Assembly (NCBI GenBank): GCA_025350085.1
Contig: JANXYI010000087.1
Location: 1-6,190 of the forward strand
Length of the DNA: 6,190 nucleotides
From: Deltaproteobacteria bacterium
GTDB lineage: Bacteria > Desulfobacterota > Desulfovibrionia > Desulfovibrionales > Desulfovibrionaceae
Direction of reading: 5' to 3'
Shown here: positions 1 to 4,655 of the stretch, in pieces
Layout of the letters: each line of letters begins with the position of its first letter
Position numbering within the stretch: position 1 is the stretch's first letter
Translations under genes and position numbers: made by a program
Notes under the pieces: model-generated
The model's database searches: none
What the model saw: the letters and a program-made list of their open reading frames with translations, nothing else
What the model was told of the DNA's origin: nothing

Positions 1-279
1 AGACTCCTCGTTCAGCCGCCACAGGCACTGGCGCAGGACCACGCGCGCGGCCTCCAGGCCCTCGCCGGGCTCGCAACTCTCGGCCAGACGGGCGTTGGTG
101 CGGCCAAAGGCCTCGACCGCGCGCCAGCGCACGGACTCCGACGGGTCGAGCAGCAGGGAGAACAGCGGACCAATGAGGCGGCGCGCAGGCAGGGCGTCGA
201 GCTCGGGCAGGCGCGCGGCCCAGCCGTTGTCGGCCAGCAGCGCGCGCGTCTGACGCTTGAGGTCGCGGGAATGGGCCAT
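1..279 (-). CDS. HEAT-repeat protein, DVU0298-like (3' end cut by window edge)
   Basis: The first 93 residues are visible; the C-terminus lies beyond the left edge. The start is the ATG at 279-277, with GGAG five bases upstream. Residues 35-64 form a HEAT-type helix pair (LLLDPSESVRWRAVEAFGR), a fold that packs into curved protein-binding scaffolds, also seen in phycobilin-lyase-like proteins. A second helical stretch (74-90) ends in LWRLNEES; a similar 'LNEESG' segment is, as I recall, typical of the HEAT family named after Desulfovibrio vulgaris DVU0298. No signal peptide or membrane segment is seen, so it is probably cytoplasmic. It is the fourth gene of a leftward operon, 63 nt after the TPR gene. 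The molecular role is unknown; a protein-interaction or assembly role is inference from the fold and the neighbouring TPR protein. Confidence 0.8.
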   Translation of the reverse strand, partial: MAHSRDLKRQTRALLADNGWAARLPELDALPARRLIGPLFSLLLDPSESVRWRAVEAFGRTNARLAESCEPGEGLEAARVVLRQCLWRLNEES

Positions 280-300
280 GCGGACTCCGTCATCCAGGAG

Positions 301-345
301 CCCGCGCCCGAGCGCCTGGGTTCGCGGGATAGGCCGGGCAGCCTA
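301..345 (-). other. Intergenic hairpins between TPR and HEAT genes
   Basis: Two stems fill the 63-nt gap. One pairs 330-334 with 341-345 (TAGGC/GCCTA) and includes the TPR stop codon. The other pairs 301-309 with 318-328 (CCCGCGCCC against GGG-TT-CGCGGG, a two-base bulge). On the minus strand no T-run follows either stem, so they do not look like intrinsic terminators. A role in mRNA stability or in damping expression of the last gene is possible; GC-rich DNA also forms such stems by chance. Confidence 0.3.
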
Positions 346-975
346 TTTCTGGTTCTGGGCGATCTCGTCCAAAAAGGCCTGGGGCACCTCGTAGCCGGAG
401 TCCTGAGCCTTTTTCGCGGACTCGGCCGCCGCGCCCCAGTCGCCCAGCTCGGCCTGGACCAGGGCCAGGTTGTTCCAGGCCGGACCGAACATGGGCTGCA
501 GCTCCACGGCCTTCTTGAGCTGGGCCAGGGCGTCGTCCAGTTCGCCGCGCGAGAAGAAGGCGCTGCCCAGGGTGGCCATGGCCTGCACGAAGTTCGGGTC
601 GTACTTGATGGCCTTCTGCAGGGCCGGGATGGCCTTTTCGGAATCGCCCAGCTGCAGGAGCACGAAGCCGATGTTGCCCCAGGGCACGGCAAAGAACGGG
701 CGCTGCTGCGTGGCGATGCGGTTGAAGTTCAGGCAGCCTTCCAGGTCGCCGCGCTCCAGGCAGATGCCGCCCAGCTGCACGTAGGCCTCGGCATTCTTGG
801 GCGAGTTGGCCACGGCCTCGCGGAAGCACTGCTCGGCGTCCATGTACTCGCGCTTGGACAGGTAGGCCACGCCCAGGTTGTAGTGCGTGTTGCCGCACTC
901 CGGGGAGCTCACCAGCTGCTGCTTCAGGGTGGCGATGTACTCGTCGACGTTGTTGTATTTCGGCTCTTCGCTCAT
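343..975 (-). CDS. Tetratricopeptide (TPR) repeat protein
   Basis: A 210-residue soluble protein made almost entirely of TPRs, helical hairpins that bind partner proteins. Five repeats run in a clean 34-residue register at about 29-62, 63-96, 97-130, 131-164 and 165-198, each with the usual pattern (for example YNLGVAYLSKREYMDAEQCF and WNNLALVQAELGDWGAA). A short polar N-terminus (about 1-28) and a C-terminal helix (199-210) flank them. There is no signal peptide or transmembrane segment. The ATG overlaps the stop codon of the upstream gene as ATGA, which implies translational coupling; a GGAG lies nine bases before it. It sits between an uncharacterised protein and a HEAT-repeat protein, so the operon makes two repeat scaffolds. 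The binding partner is unknown. The repeat assignment is firm, the role is not. Confidence 0.93.
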   Translation of the reverse strand: MSEEPKYNNVDEYIATLKQQLVSSPECGNTHYNLGVAYLSKREYMDAEQCFREAVANSPKNAEAYVQLGGICLERGDLEGCLNFNRIATQQRPFFAVPWGNIGFVLLQLGDSEKAIPALQKAIKYDPNFVQAMATLGSAFFSRGELDDALAQLKKAVELQPMFGPAWNNLALVQAELGDWGAAAESAKKAQDSGYEVPQAFLDEIAQNQK

Positions 976-1367
976 GGCTGGTTACTCCGGGGCGTCTCGC
1001 CCTTTGGGGACAATGGTTTTAGGCTCACGCCGCGCTCTTTCAGCAGGGCGTTGTACCAGTCGCTGAACTCCAGGATGGGCCGGACCTTCTCGATGTTCAT
1101 GACCAGAAGGACCATGAACTCCGAGAGCGTCTGCATGTAGTCCGGGTCCGGGATGGAGGGCAGCGTCTTGAAATACTTGTTCAAAAGTTCGTGGGCCGTG
1201 AAGCCCATCCGGTCGGTGCGGATGTCGATGGGGTCGAACGGGGCCTGGAAGGGGTCCCAGTTCTCGTAGCCGATGCGGTCCACGAAGCGCCGCCGCCGGG
1301 GCGCCATGCGCTCGTACATGGCGCGCTTCTGCTCCTCGATCTGCTCCGGGGTGTACATCTGCTCCAT
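972..1367 (-). CDS. Conserved-looking hypothetical protein, 131 aa
   Basis: I do not recognise a named family. The protein is soluble, with no signal peptide and no cysteines. It opens with a charged helix (about 7-30, including the basic run APRRRRF), then a proline- and aromatic-rich segment (about 34-58, YENWDPFQAPFDPIDIRTD), then helical stretches at about 57-68 and 77-110, the latter holding a hydrophobic core EFMVLLVMNI. The tail (111-131) is polar and probably disordered. The ATG at 1367-1365 follows the YkgJ stop codon by 3 nt, with AAGGG about seven bases upstream inside the end of that gene; its own stop overlaps the TPR start. This tight packing and natural codon use support a real gene. 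Likely a partner of the YkgJ or TPR proteins, which is inference from position only. Confidence 0.85.
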   Translation of the reverse strand: MEQMYTPEQIEEQKRAMYERMAPRRRRFVDRIGYENWDPFQAPFDPIDIRTDRMGFTAHELLNKYFKTLPSIPDPDYMQTLSEFMVLLVMNIEKVRPILEFSDWYNALLKERGVSLKPLSPKGETPRSNQP

Positions 1368-1370
1368 GCG

Positions 1371-2384
1371 CTAGCCCTTAGCTTTCTTGGCTGCGTCCGA
1401 CTTCGCCGCCTTTTGGGCCGCCACAGGCTTCTTCGCGGCAGCGGCTGGCTTCTTCGCCGTCGACTTCGCCGTTTCACTGGCCACCGGCTTCGCCGTTTCC
1501 TTGGCCGCAGGCTTCTTGGCGGCAGGCTTCCTGGCCGGACGGGCCGGGGCCTGGCCGATGGTGAAGCTCTTGGGCGCGCAGCCCGCGCAGCCGCCCTGCT
1601 TGGTCTCCGGCGAACAGCCGGAACACTCGGCCAGGTTCTTTTTGCCCTTCCCGGCCGCGAGCTTGGCGGCCAGGCTGGACTTGGCAACTGCCTTGGCGTC
1701 CCCGGCACTGGCCGGGGCTTTGGCCTCGGCCTTGGGCTTGGTGAGGCCCAGGTAGTCCTCGGAATATTCGGTCAAAAGCGCCAGGGACACGGGCACCAGG
1801 ACCTCGCCCAGGCCCTTGTAGCGCGAGCCCAGGCTGGCGGAAAGCTCGTGGCTCAGGGCGTACAGGCGATCCTGGATGCGGTCCAGGTACACCGTGGGAT
1901 AGGCCTTGCCCTTCTCAAAGGCGGACCTGCCGCAGGTGTGGGCCTCGCCGCCGATGGCCGTGGGCACGCCGTAGATGCGGCAGGTCACCGGGCGCACGTC
2001 GTACATCACGCACAGGCCCTCGTCGTCGAGCAGCGGGCAGCGCACACGGACCTTGGCCATCTCCAGCAGGATGTCCTGGGCGTTCTTACCCTCCTGCACG
2101 GCCTTGTACGCCTCGCGCTTCAGGCGGTGCACCAGCCGGTCGGCCTCGTCGGCCCGCGTGAGCACCTGGTTGCGCTCCTTGCCCTTGAAGCGGGCGCCAA
2201 ACGCCGTGTTCAGGAACAGCGCTTCCACCAGGGTCAGGTCGAACAGGGCGTGGCAGCAGTCGGAGCAGCCCTTCTCGCAGCGCACATTCTCGGCATAGCG
2301 CGCGCGCACGGTGTTGAAGACCTGGTCGGCCTCGTTGATGACCGCCGCGTACTTGTCGAAAAATTCCTTGAAATCAAGGGCCAT
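1371..2384 (-). CDS. YkgJ-family cysteine-cluster protein with extra CxxC pairs and Lys/Ala-rich tail
   Basis: 337 residues, first gene of the leftward operon. Residues 1-210 are a YkgJ-type (UPF0153/CxxCxxCC) domain: C36xxxC40xxC43C44, then C116, C125 and C135 in RCPLLDDEGLCVMYDVRPVTC, and C151. This family is predicted to bind zinc or an iron-sulfur cluster; its biochemical role is not established. After an Ala/Lys linker (about 214-250) come two CxxC pairs, C254-SG-C257 and C266-AG-C269, able to form a small metal site. Residues 281-337 are a low-complexity cationic tail of KPAA/AAKK repeats, like histone H1-type or AlgP-type tails, suggesting binding to nucleic acid or other polyanions. 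The ATG at 2384 has GAGGAG six bases upstream. No signal peptide is seen. The core assignment is firm; the tail and CxxC pairs are unusual additions and their functions are inferred. Confidence 0.9.
   Translation of the reverse strand: MALDFKEFFDKYAAVINEADQVFNTVRARYAENVRCEKGCSDCCHALFDLTLVEALFLNTAFGARFKGKERNQVLTRADEADRLVHRLKREAYKAVQEGKNAQDILLEMAKVRVRCPLLDDEGLCVMYDVRPVTCRIYGVPTAIGGEAHTCGRSAFEKGKAYPTVYLDRIQDRLYALSHELSASLGSRYKGLGEVLVPVSLALLTEYSEDYLGLTKPKAEAKAPASAGDAKAVAKSSLAAKLAAGKGKKNLAECSGCSPETKQGGCAGCAPKSFTIGQAPARPARKPAAKKPAAKETAKPVASETAKSTAKKPAAAAKKPVAAQKAAKSDAAKKAKG
1468..1515. repeat. Two tandem 24-bp imperfect repeats within the YkgJ-protein tail
   Basis: Positions 1468-1491 and 1492-1515 are direct repeats differing at four bases. 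They encode the octapeptides KPAAKETA and KPVASETA (residues 291-306) of the low-complexity tail. The surrounding 1381-1540 is a looser mixture of Lys/Ala/Pro codons. Such tracts can change in copy number by slippage, so tail length may differ between strains. Confidence 0.75.
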
Positions 2385-2406
2385 GCAGGACTCCTCAGCG
2401 ATAGTT

Positions 2407-2442
2407 CGCCGTCTCGGGCAGGGGGCTCAAGGCTCGACGGCG
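2407..2442 (-). other. Hairpin in the 5' leader of the YkgJ operon
   Basis: A perfect 7-bp stem (2407-2413 with 2436-2442, CGCCGTC/GACGGCG) encloses a 22-nt loop. It spans nearly the whole leader between the predicted transcription start (about 2443) and the GAGGAG ribosome site. It could protect the 5' end of the mRNA. The stem is short and GC-rich, so chance formation is possible. Confidence 0.3.
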
Positions 2443-2449
2443 CCAGGGG

Positions 2450-2478
2450 AATATGAGGCTGCACCGGGCCTGTGTAAA
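2450..2478 (-). promoter_or_regulatory. Predicted sigma70 promoter of the YkgJ-TPR-HEAT operon
   Basis: On the minus strand TTTACA (2478-2473) and CATATT (2455-2450) are separated by 17 bp, close to the TTGACA/TATAAT consensus and optimal spacing. This is one of the few A/T-rich patches in the region. Transcription would start near 2443, giving a leader of about 59 nt before the ATG at 2384. It lies just downstream of a minus-strand terminator, as expected for the start of a new unit. Confidence 0.65.
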
Positions 2479-2494
2479 GGGGTCCGGCGCATAC

Positions 2495-2516
2495 AAAAAA
2501 GCCGGGTTCACCCGGC
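2495..2516 (-). terminator. Intrinsic terminator, distal (minus strand)
   Basis: Minus-strand RNA forms GCCGGG-UGAA-CCCGGC (2516-2501), a 6-bp all-GC stem with a tetraloop, followed at once by six U (2500-2495). It is a classic Rho-independent terminator. It stands about 184 nt beyond the ferredoxin stop codon and 17 nt before the -35 box of the next operon. A stronger terminator already follows the ferredoxin at 2640-2676, so this one is either a backup or ends an unrecognised transcript from 2517-2639. Confidence 0.75.
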
Positions 2517-2639
2517 GCCAAGCCGCCACCAGCAGGCGGACGCTCCGCAGTGCACCGCCGGGGCCAAACCCGGCCAGGCCCAGCCCGGCCCGATCGAAAC
2601 GAGGGGACGAGGGGGCGAGGGCTGGTGCGCTGCGCTGCG
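2517..2639. other. Non-coding GC-rich segment between two terminators; structured
   Basis: I find no credible gene here on either strand; the open frames crossing it are GC-rich shadows with no ribosome site or family resemblance. It contains stems 2557-2562/2569-2574 (GCCGGG/CCCGGC), 2536-2540/2544-2548 (GCGGA/TCCGC) and the competing 2523-2527/2535-2539. Three imperfect 8-bp repeats of the form CGAGGGNN lie at 2600-2623. The first stem has exactly the same arms as the terminator at 2501-2516. No promoter that would make a separate small RNA is apparent, so function is open. Confidence 0.4.
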
Positions 2640-2676
2640 AAAAATGGACGGGAGCGGCGCAAGGCCGCCCCCGCCC
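2640..2676 (-). terminator. Intrinsic terminator of the ferredoxin gene
   Basis: Minus-strand RNA forms a 13-bp stem (2676-2664 with 2658-2646) closed by the loop CUUGC and followed by A then five U (2644-2640). Two stem positions are G-U pairs on the minus strand but would be C-A mismatches on the plus strand, so the structure is built for leftward transcription. It begins 24 nt after the ferredoxin stop codon and should make that gene monocistronic. Confidence 0.85.
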
Positions 2677-2699
2677 GATCAGCCGAAGCTGCTTAAATG

Positions 2700-2888
2700 C
2701 TACTCTTCCTCGATGGTGATGGCGTCCTGCTCGCAGACTTCCACGCAGGACTCGCAGCCCAGGCACTCTTCCATGTTCACGGGAACGGCCTTGCCATCCT
2801 GCAGCTCGTAGACTTCCACCGGGCAAACGTCCACGCACTCGCCGTCGCCGATGCATTTGTCGATGTCGACAGTAACCTTGTAGCCCAT
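2700..2888 (-). CDS. 7Fe/8Fe-type ferredoxin with Asp cluster ligand (ferredoxin III-like)
   Basis: A 62-residue acidic cytoplasmic electron carrier. The first cluster motif is C12-IG-D15-GE-C18, with Asp replacing the usual middle cysteine, then C22-P. The second is C42xxC45xxC48xxxC52. By analogy with Desulfovibrio africanus ferredoxin III, cluster I uses C12, C18, C52 and, in its 4Fe form, Asp15; cluster II uses C22, C42, C45 and C48. In that protein (Asp14 there, Met removed) cluster I interconverts between [3Fe-4S] and [4Fe-4S] and can take up other metals. The rest is also very close to ferredoxin III as I recall it (VCPVEVYELQDGKAV, CLGCESCVEVCEQDA). The ATG at 2888 has GGAGG about five bases upstream. 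The gene is monocistronic with its own terminator. Partner enzymes cannot be read from the context. Confidence 0.95.
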   Translation of the reverse strand: MGYKVTVDIDKCIGDGECVDVCPVEVYELQDGKAVPVNMEECLGCESCVEVCEQDAITIEEE

Positions 2889-3025
2889 TGTACCCTCCAA
2901 GTGTGTAAAAATAGGATGTATCGTCAGCCCCGTCCGTGTCCCTCCCCGCTGGGGGAAGAGCCGGAGGGCCAGGCGCCGTTTTTCTCGCACTATGCGGGCA
3001 AGCGTCCGAGCGCGCAGGCTCCGGG
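2889..3025 (-). other. Long 5' leader of the ferredoxin mRNA
   Basis: If transcription starts from the promoter at 3032-3059, the leader is about 137 nt, long for a small monocistronic ferredoxin. It contains a stem at 2941-2947/2952-2958 (CUUCCCC-CAGC-GGGGAGG on the minus strand, one G-U pair) and an A/T-rich stretch just before the ribosome site (2894-2921). No upstream ATG-initiated peptide is present. I recognise no known riboswitch. The A/T-rich stretch could hide a second, proximal promoter, but I find no good -35/-10 pair there. Confidence 0.35.
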
Positions 3026-3031
3026 GTTGCT

Positions 3032-3059
3032 GATATATCCACCCAGCGCCGCGTGTCAA
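3032..3059 (-). promoter_or_regulatory. Predicted sigma70 promoter of the ferredoxin gene
   Basis: A perfect TTGACA (3059-3054) and TATATC (3037-3032) are spaced 16 bp apart on the minus strand; an ATATCA register with 17 bp is also possible. This is the best promoter match in the window, suggesting strong constitutive expression fitting an abundant ferredoxin. The predicted start is near 3025. It is back to back with the aminopeptidase promoter, the two -35 boxes being 44 bp apart. Confidence 0.75.
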
Positions 3060-3103
3060 GCCAAAGCGCAGCTTCTCACGCCAACTCGCGAAATAGCGGC
3101 TGG

Positions 3104-3132
3104 TTGAGCTTCGCCGCGGCCTGGGCTATGCT
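3104..3132 (+). promoter_or_regulatory. Predicted sigma70 promoter of the M29 aminopeptidase gene
   Basis: TTGAGC (3104-3109) and TATGCT (3127-3132) are separated by exactly 17 bp, each matching four of six consensus bases. Transcription would start near 3139, giving a leader of about 39 nt before the ATG at 3178. The spacing and position in the divergent intergenic region support it. Confidence 0.6.
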
Positions 3133-3139
3133 CAAAGTA

Positions 3140-3154
3140 TCCGGCCCGGCCGGA
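3140..3154. promoter_or_regulatory. Perfect inverted repeat at the aminopeptidase transcription start
   Basis: TCCGGCC-C-GGCCGGA is a perfect 7+1+7 dyad that begins at or next to the predicted start site. The single-base centre makes it a better DNA-binding site than an RNA hairpin. A repressor operator is possible; a GC-only dyad is also likely to arise by chance in this DNA. Confidence 0.35.
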
Positions 3155-3177
3155 AATCCGCTCCCAAGGCAGCCCCC

Positions 3178-4377
3178 ATGTTCAGCACCGACGAACTCAA
3201 AAAATACGCCCGAACCCTCTGGTGGGGGCTCTGCACCGCGCGCAACACCCCCTACCAGCCCGGCGAGCTCATCCTGCTGCGCTTCGACCCGCTGGCCACC
3301 GAGCTCGCCGAGGCCGTGTTCGACCTGCTCATCGACGAAGGCATGGTACCTGTGGTGCGCCAGAACCTGACCAGCAGCATGGAGGTCTCCTTCTACGGCA
3401 AGGGCTCGGACGCGCAGATCAAGACCGTGCCGCCCGGCGACCGCGAGCTGATGCAGAATCTCTCGGGCCTGATCTCGCTCATCGCGCCCTCGTCGCTGAC
3501 GCACCTGGCCGGCACGGACCCGGCCAAGATCGGCCAGGCTGCCGTGGCGCGCAAGTTCCTGCGCGAGATCATGGAGGGCCGCGAACAGACCGGCGCCTTC
3601 GGCTGGACGCTCTGCGCCTACCCCACGCCAGAGCAGGCCCGCTGCGCGGGCGTGAGCATGGAGGAGTATGCCCGGGTCATCAAGCGCGCCTGCTTTTTGG
3701 ACGACCCTGACCCGGCCGCGCGCTGGGCCGGGGTCTACGATGACGCCCAGCGGGTCAAGCAGGCCCTGGGCGCGCTGGACATCAAGAGCTTGCGGGTCGA
3801 GTCCGCGCACTGCGACCTCACGGTCACGCCCGGGGACCAGCGCCGCTGGCTGGGGGTCTCGGGCCACAACATCCCGAGCTTCGAGATCTTCCTCTCGCCC
3901 GACTGGCGCGGCACCGAGGGCGTGTACCATGCCGACCAGCCGTCGTACCGCTCGGGCAACCGGGTTCAGGGCGTGCGCCTGGAGTTCAAGGCCGGCCGCG
4001 TTGTGGCCGCCACCGCAAACGAGGGCCAGGAGTTCGTGCAGAAGCAGCTGGCCATGGACCAGGGCGCGGCGCAGCTGGGCGAGTTCTCCCTCACCGACCG
4101 GCGGCACTCGCGCATCGACGCCTTCATGGCCAACACGCTTTTTGACGAGAACTTCGGCGGGGCCTTTGGCAACTGCCACGTGGCCGTGGGCGCTTCTTAC
4201 GCCGACACCTTTTCCGGCGACCAGGCCAGGCTCGACGCAGGGCTCAAGAAGGAGCTCGGCTTCAACGACTCGGCCCTGCACTGGGACCTGGTGAACACCG
4301 AGGACAAGACCGTCACGGCCCTGCTGGCCGACGGCAGCCAACGGGTCATCTACAAGAGCGGCGAGTTTGATCTGTGA
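3178..4377 (+). CDS. M29-family metallo-aminopeptidase (AmpS/AmpT/PepS type)
   Basis: A 399-residue cytoplasmic peptidase that removes N-terminal residues from peptides using two metal ions, normal length for the family (about 400-415). The expected metal ligands and catalytic residues are all visible with family spacing: E236 (NIPSFEIF), E302 (LGEFSL), H334 (GNCHVAVG), Y341, H368 and D370 (LHWDLV), matching E250, E316, H345, Y352, H376 and D378 of the Thermus/Staphylococcus enzymes. LFDENFGGAFGNCH is the variable but recognisable M29 signature; it carries a few extra residues between E302 and H334. There is no signal peptide. The ATG at 3178 has a modest AAGG eight bases upstream and its own promoter. 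It is divergent from the ferredoxin and followed by an antisense tRNA, so it is probably monocistronic. The role is general peptide turnover, inferred from the family. Confidence 0.93.
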   Translation: MFSTDELKKYARTLWWGLCTARNTPYQPGELILLRFDPLATELAEAVFDLLIDEGMVPVVRQNLTSSMEVSFYGKGSDAQIKTVPPGDRELMQNLSGLISLIAPSSLTHLAGTDPAKIGQAAVARKFLREIMEGREQTGAFGWTLCAYPTPEQARCAGVSMEEYARVIKRACFLDDPDPAARWAGVYDDAQRVKQALGALDIKSLRVESAHCDLTVTPGDQRRWLGVSGHNIPSFEIFLSPDWRGTEGVYHADQPSYRSGNRVQGVRLEFKAGRVVAATANEGQEFVQKQLAMDQGAAQLGEFSLTDRRHSRIDAFMANTLFDENFGGAFGNCHVAVGASYADTFSGDQARLDAGLKKELGFNDSALHWDLVNTEDKTVTALLADGSQRVIYKSGEFDL

Positions 4378-4403
4378 GCAAGGGGCTCTGAGCGCAACAA
4401 TAG

Positions 4404-4438
4404 AAAAAGGGGCTGCGGTCTTTCGACTGCAACCCCTT
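4404..4438 (-). terminator. Intrinsic terminator of the tRNA-Arg gene
   Basis: A 14-bp imperfect stem (4407-4420 with 4425-4438, loop of four) begins 10 nt beyond the tRNA 3' end. On the minus strand it runs into five T (4408-4404), the mark of an intrinsic terminator. On the plus strand it is followed by TTGATCTATC, a poor U-tract, so it would act only weakly on the aminopeptidase transcript. Confidence 0.8.
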
Positions 4439-4447
4439 GATCTATCG

Positions 4448-4523
4448 TGGTGGGCCCGGCAAGATTCGAACTTGCGACCTACGGATTCGTAGTCCGGCAC
4501 TCTATCCGCTGAGCTACGAGCCC
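4448..4523 (-). tRNA. tRNA-Arg, anticodon ACG
   Basis: The 76-nt cloverleaf is complete: acceptor GGGCTCG/CGGGCCC (one G-U), D arm GCTC/GAGT with loop AGCGGATA, anticodon stem CCGGA/TCCGT, loop CTACGAA, variable AGGTC, T arm GCAAG/CTTGC with loop TTCGAAT, discriminator A, and encoded CCA (4450-4448). The anticodon ACG (loop identical to Escherichia coli tRNA-Arg-ACG) decodes CGU and, after A34-to-inosine editing by TadA, CGC and CGA. The outermost anticodon-stem pair is a C27-U43 mismatch; the rest is sound. It is a single tRNA with its own promoter and terminator, antisense to the flanking plus-strand genes. Confidence 0.98.
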
Positions 4524-4537
4524 TTGCGAGGAAGGAA

Positions 4538-4566
4538 GGATTAAGCCGTACGGCCCGGGCCGTCAA
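4538..4566 (-). promoter_or_regulatory. Predicted promoter of tRNA-Arg, with palindromic spacer
   Basis: TTGACG (4566-4561) is a near-perfect -35 box. The -10 box is read as CTTAAT, TTAATC or TAATCC with a 15-, 16- or 17-bp spacer; the exact register is uncertain. The start would be a few bases before the tRNA 5' end at 4523, leaving a very short leader for RNase P. A perfect 14-bp palindrome, ACGGCCCGGGCCGT (4550-4563), occupies the spacer and part of the -35 box. Confidence 0.6.
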
Positions 4567-4575
4567 GGCTTTTTT
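4544..4575 (+). terminator. Possible plus-strand terminator overlapping the tRNA promoter
   Basis: Plus-strand RNA can fold AGCCG (4544-4548) with C4564 and GGCT (4567-4570) around an inner stem ACGGC/GCCGT (4550-4554 with 4559-4563), with small bulges, followed by a T-run to 4575. It would stop aminopeptidase read-through before the next plus-strand gene. The same bases supply the -35 box of the tRNA promoter on the other strand. Confidence 0.5.
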
Positions 4576-4581
4576 GCGGCC

Positions 4582-4600
4582 GCCGAGCGAAAACCTCGGC
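4582..4600 (+). other. Hairpin upstream of the PAPS-reductase-like gene
   Basis: GCCGAG (4582-4587) pairs with CTCGGC (4595-4600) around the loop CGAAAAC. No T-run follows on either strand, so it is not a terminator. It lies in the 90-nt gap before the gene, where I could not find a convincing promoter. Its function is unknown. Confidence 0.3.
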
Positions 4601-4655
4601 CCCAACGCCCGAATGTGGGCCGCGCAGCCTTGGCTGGCCGCATTGCTCAACAAAC

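Noticed and set aside
1381..1540. Repetitive tract considered as a CRISPR or non-coding repeat array
   Set aside because: The repeats are codon-phased Lys/Ala/Pro codons in the YkgJ protein tail, with no spacers.
1191..2456. 421-codon open frame on the plus strand
   Set aside because: It is antisense to the YkgJ and hypothetical genes, has a Gly/Leu/Arg/His-rich composition typical of shadow frames, and lacks a ribosome site or recognisable domain.
2600..2623. G-rich triple repeat (CGAGGGGA, CGAGGGGG, CGAGGGCT) as a G-quadruplex
   Set aside because: Only three runs of three or more G are present; the fourth is GG. A canonical quadruplex is not supported.
3076..4653. 525-codon open frame on the minus strand
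   Set aside because: It is antisense to the well-supported M29 aminopeptidase and runs straight through the tRNA gene, whose translation yields the typical artefact DYESVGRKFESCRAH. Long antisense frames are normal in GC-rich DNA.
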